NCBI GenBank assembly: GCA_002321895.1
Contig: DCMZ01000001.1
Coordinates: 62,001 to 126,000, forward strand
DNA from: Bdellovibrionaceae bacterium UBA1609
GTDB taxonomy: Bacteria > Bdellovibrionota > Bdellovibrionia > Bdellovibrionales > UBA1609
DNA: 64,000 nt
Direction of reading: 5' to 3'
The notes below the pieces were generated by a model. It was not told where the DNA came from, did not search any database, and saw only the letters and a program-made list of their open reading frames with translations. This document shows, piece after piece, positions 63,496-64,000 of this stretch. Numbering within the stretch: position 1 is the first letter of the stretch; every line of letters starts with the position of its first letter. A program made the position numbers and the translations under genes.

Positions 63496-64000
63496 CTATG
63501 GCCTAACCCCATATATCAAGTTGATGGAGCTTGAACCCGTTTCATAAGCTCCAACATCAGGTTTATCACCCATAAAGTGATCATTAAAATTGGGAATCAC
63601 TATCCCCTCATCAAACCCGGGACTGGATGACTTTAAGCATAGAGTGCAACCACTGGACTTAAAATCCGGACTACCCAGAATAGTTCTTTCTTTCACACTC
63701 GCCGGCAGCCGAGAAGCATAAGAACTTGGTACCAGATCGTCTCCTATGTAATTGGAGTTATGGACAATAGCGTTTCCCGAGCTGTTCTTTTCAAAATCAT
63801 AGGCATTCTTTGGCACAATGATGTTATTCGCCGTATGAGCATTTCTTAGTTTTTTCCCTGAACGAGTGAGACCTGCCGAAGCACTCTTTCCATCACTATT
63901 TGCCTTTAACGTATTATGGTACAAATACAATCGGCCTCCACCCCATTTGTTATTGTAGGTTTGAAATTTAAAAACACTCCCACTTCCTACATGATAGGAC
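63496..64000 (-). CDS. Beta-helix repeat protein, N-terminus beyond the window
   Basis: Minus-strand frame open from the right edge to the stop at 63496 (about 168 codons visible). Repeating short strands (KFQTYNNKWGGGRLYLYHNT; NNIIVPKNAYDFEKNSSGN; VHNSNYIGDDL) and the end DKPDVGAYETGSSS are typical of right-handed parallel beta-helix proteins whose C-terminus has the D-x-G-A-x-E motif. Probably exported; polysaccharide lyase or adhesin-like. Start is not in the window. Confidence 0.75.
   Translation of the reverse strand, partial: SYHVGSGSVFKFQTYNNKWGGGRLYLYHNTLKANSDGKSASAGLTRSGKKLRNAHTANNIIVPKNAYDFEKNSSGNAIVHNSNYIGDDLVPSSYASRLPASVKERTILGSPDFKSSGCTLCLKSSSPGFDEGIVIPNFNDHFMGDKPDVGAYETGSSSINLIYGVRP

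Noticed and set aside
1..64000. CRISPR array, rRNA, insertion sequences
   Set aside because: No regularly spaced repeats, no rRNA-like sequence and no transposase gene were seen in the window.

Overview
The window looks like a chromosomal segment of a Bdellovibrionota bacterium (Bdellovibrio/Bacteriovorax-like) interrupted by a roughly 52.7 kb integrative and conjugative element (ICE). The host assignment is inference. It rests on a TIGR02147-type regulator, an exported protein carrying the GGDVVVC signature that I associate with this group, and the AT-rich, lysine-rich coding style. No rRNA or tRNA gene was recognised.

Layout. Positions 1-1434 are chromosomal (partial protein kinase, mutM). 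The ICE runs from about 1498 to 54171, between short TCACGACT-type repeats, with a tyrosine integrase and an Xis-like gene at the left end. Next come a mobilisation block (relaxase, MobC, lipoprotein; 3097-6211), a hairpin-rich intergenic region (terminator, possible oriT), and a minus-strand F-type (MPF_F) transfer operon (6419-21742). That operon encodes homologues of TraG, H, C, V, B, K, E, L, A, F, U and D, plus a GspE/PilB-like ATPase and several microproteins. Then follows a signalling operon (22026-28070: hybrid histidine kinase, HExxH protein, peptide-binding protein, exported protein, NtrC-type regulator). A metal-resistance cargo (29104-52943) carries copper (CopZ-CopA-CsoR, ECF sigma/anti-sigma, Cus-type efflux), divalent cation (Czc-like efflux, two CDF transporters) and mercury (MerR, MerC/T-like, thioredoxin-like) genes. 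A toxin-antitoxin pair and a small DNA-binding-like protein close the element. From about 54200 to 64000 is chromosome again: exported proteins, TIGR02147, GrpB, acetyltransferases, a VOC protein and a partial beta-helix protein.

How it fits together. The NtrC-type gene has a perfect sigma-54 promoter, and the transfer operon has a one-mismatch sigma-54 promoter. Both are preceded by the same palindromic operator (half-site TTCGTGTCGA), three copies each. This suggests that an extracellular or peptide signal, sensed by the binding protein and hybrid kinase, switches on the regulator and conjugation together.

Most striking observation. Two transfer genes, traB/virB10 and traF, are each broken in the same way. 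A short zero-frame ORF ends in TAG just after an A-AAG-type slip site, and the conserved protein continues in the -1 frame. At both breaks the RNA can form a hairpin with the same 15-nt loop (14 of 15 identical) and different but self-complementary stems, and the loop is read in different codon phases in the two genes. This is strong sequence evidence for a shared programmed -1 frameshifting element in a conjugation operon; the traF site is laid out like the E. coli dnaX site. A third gene, virD4/traD, is split between its Walker A and Walker B halves by a +1 break with its own ribosome binding site, and its second half is fused to TraU.
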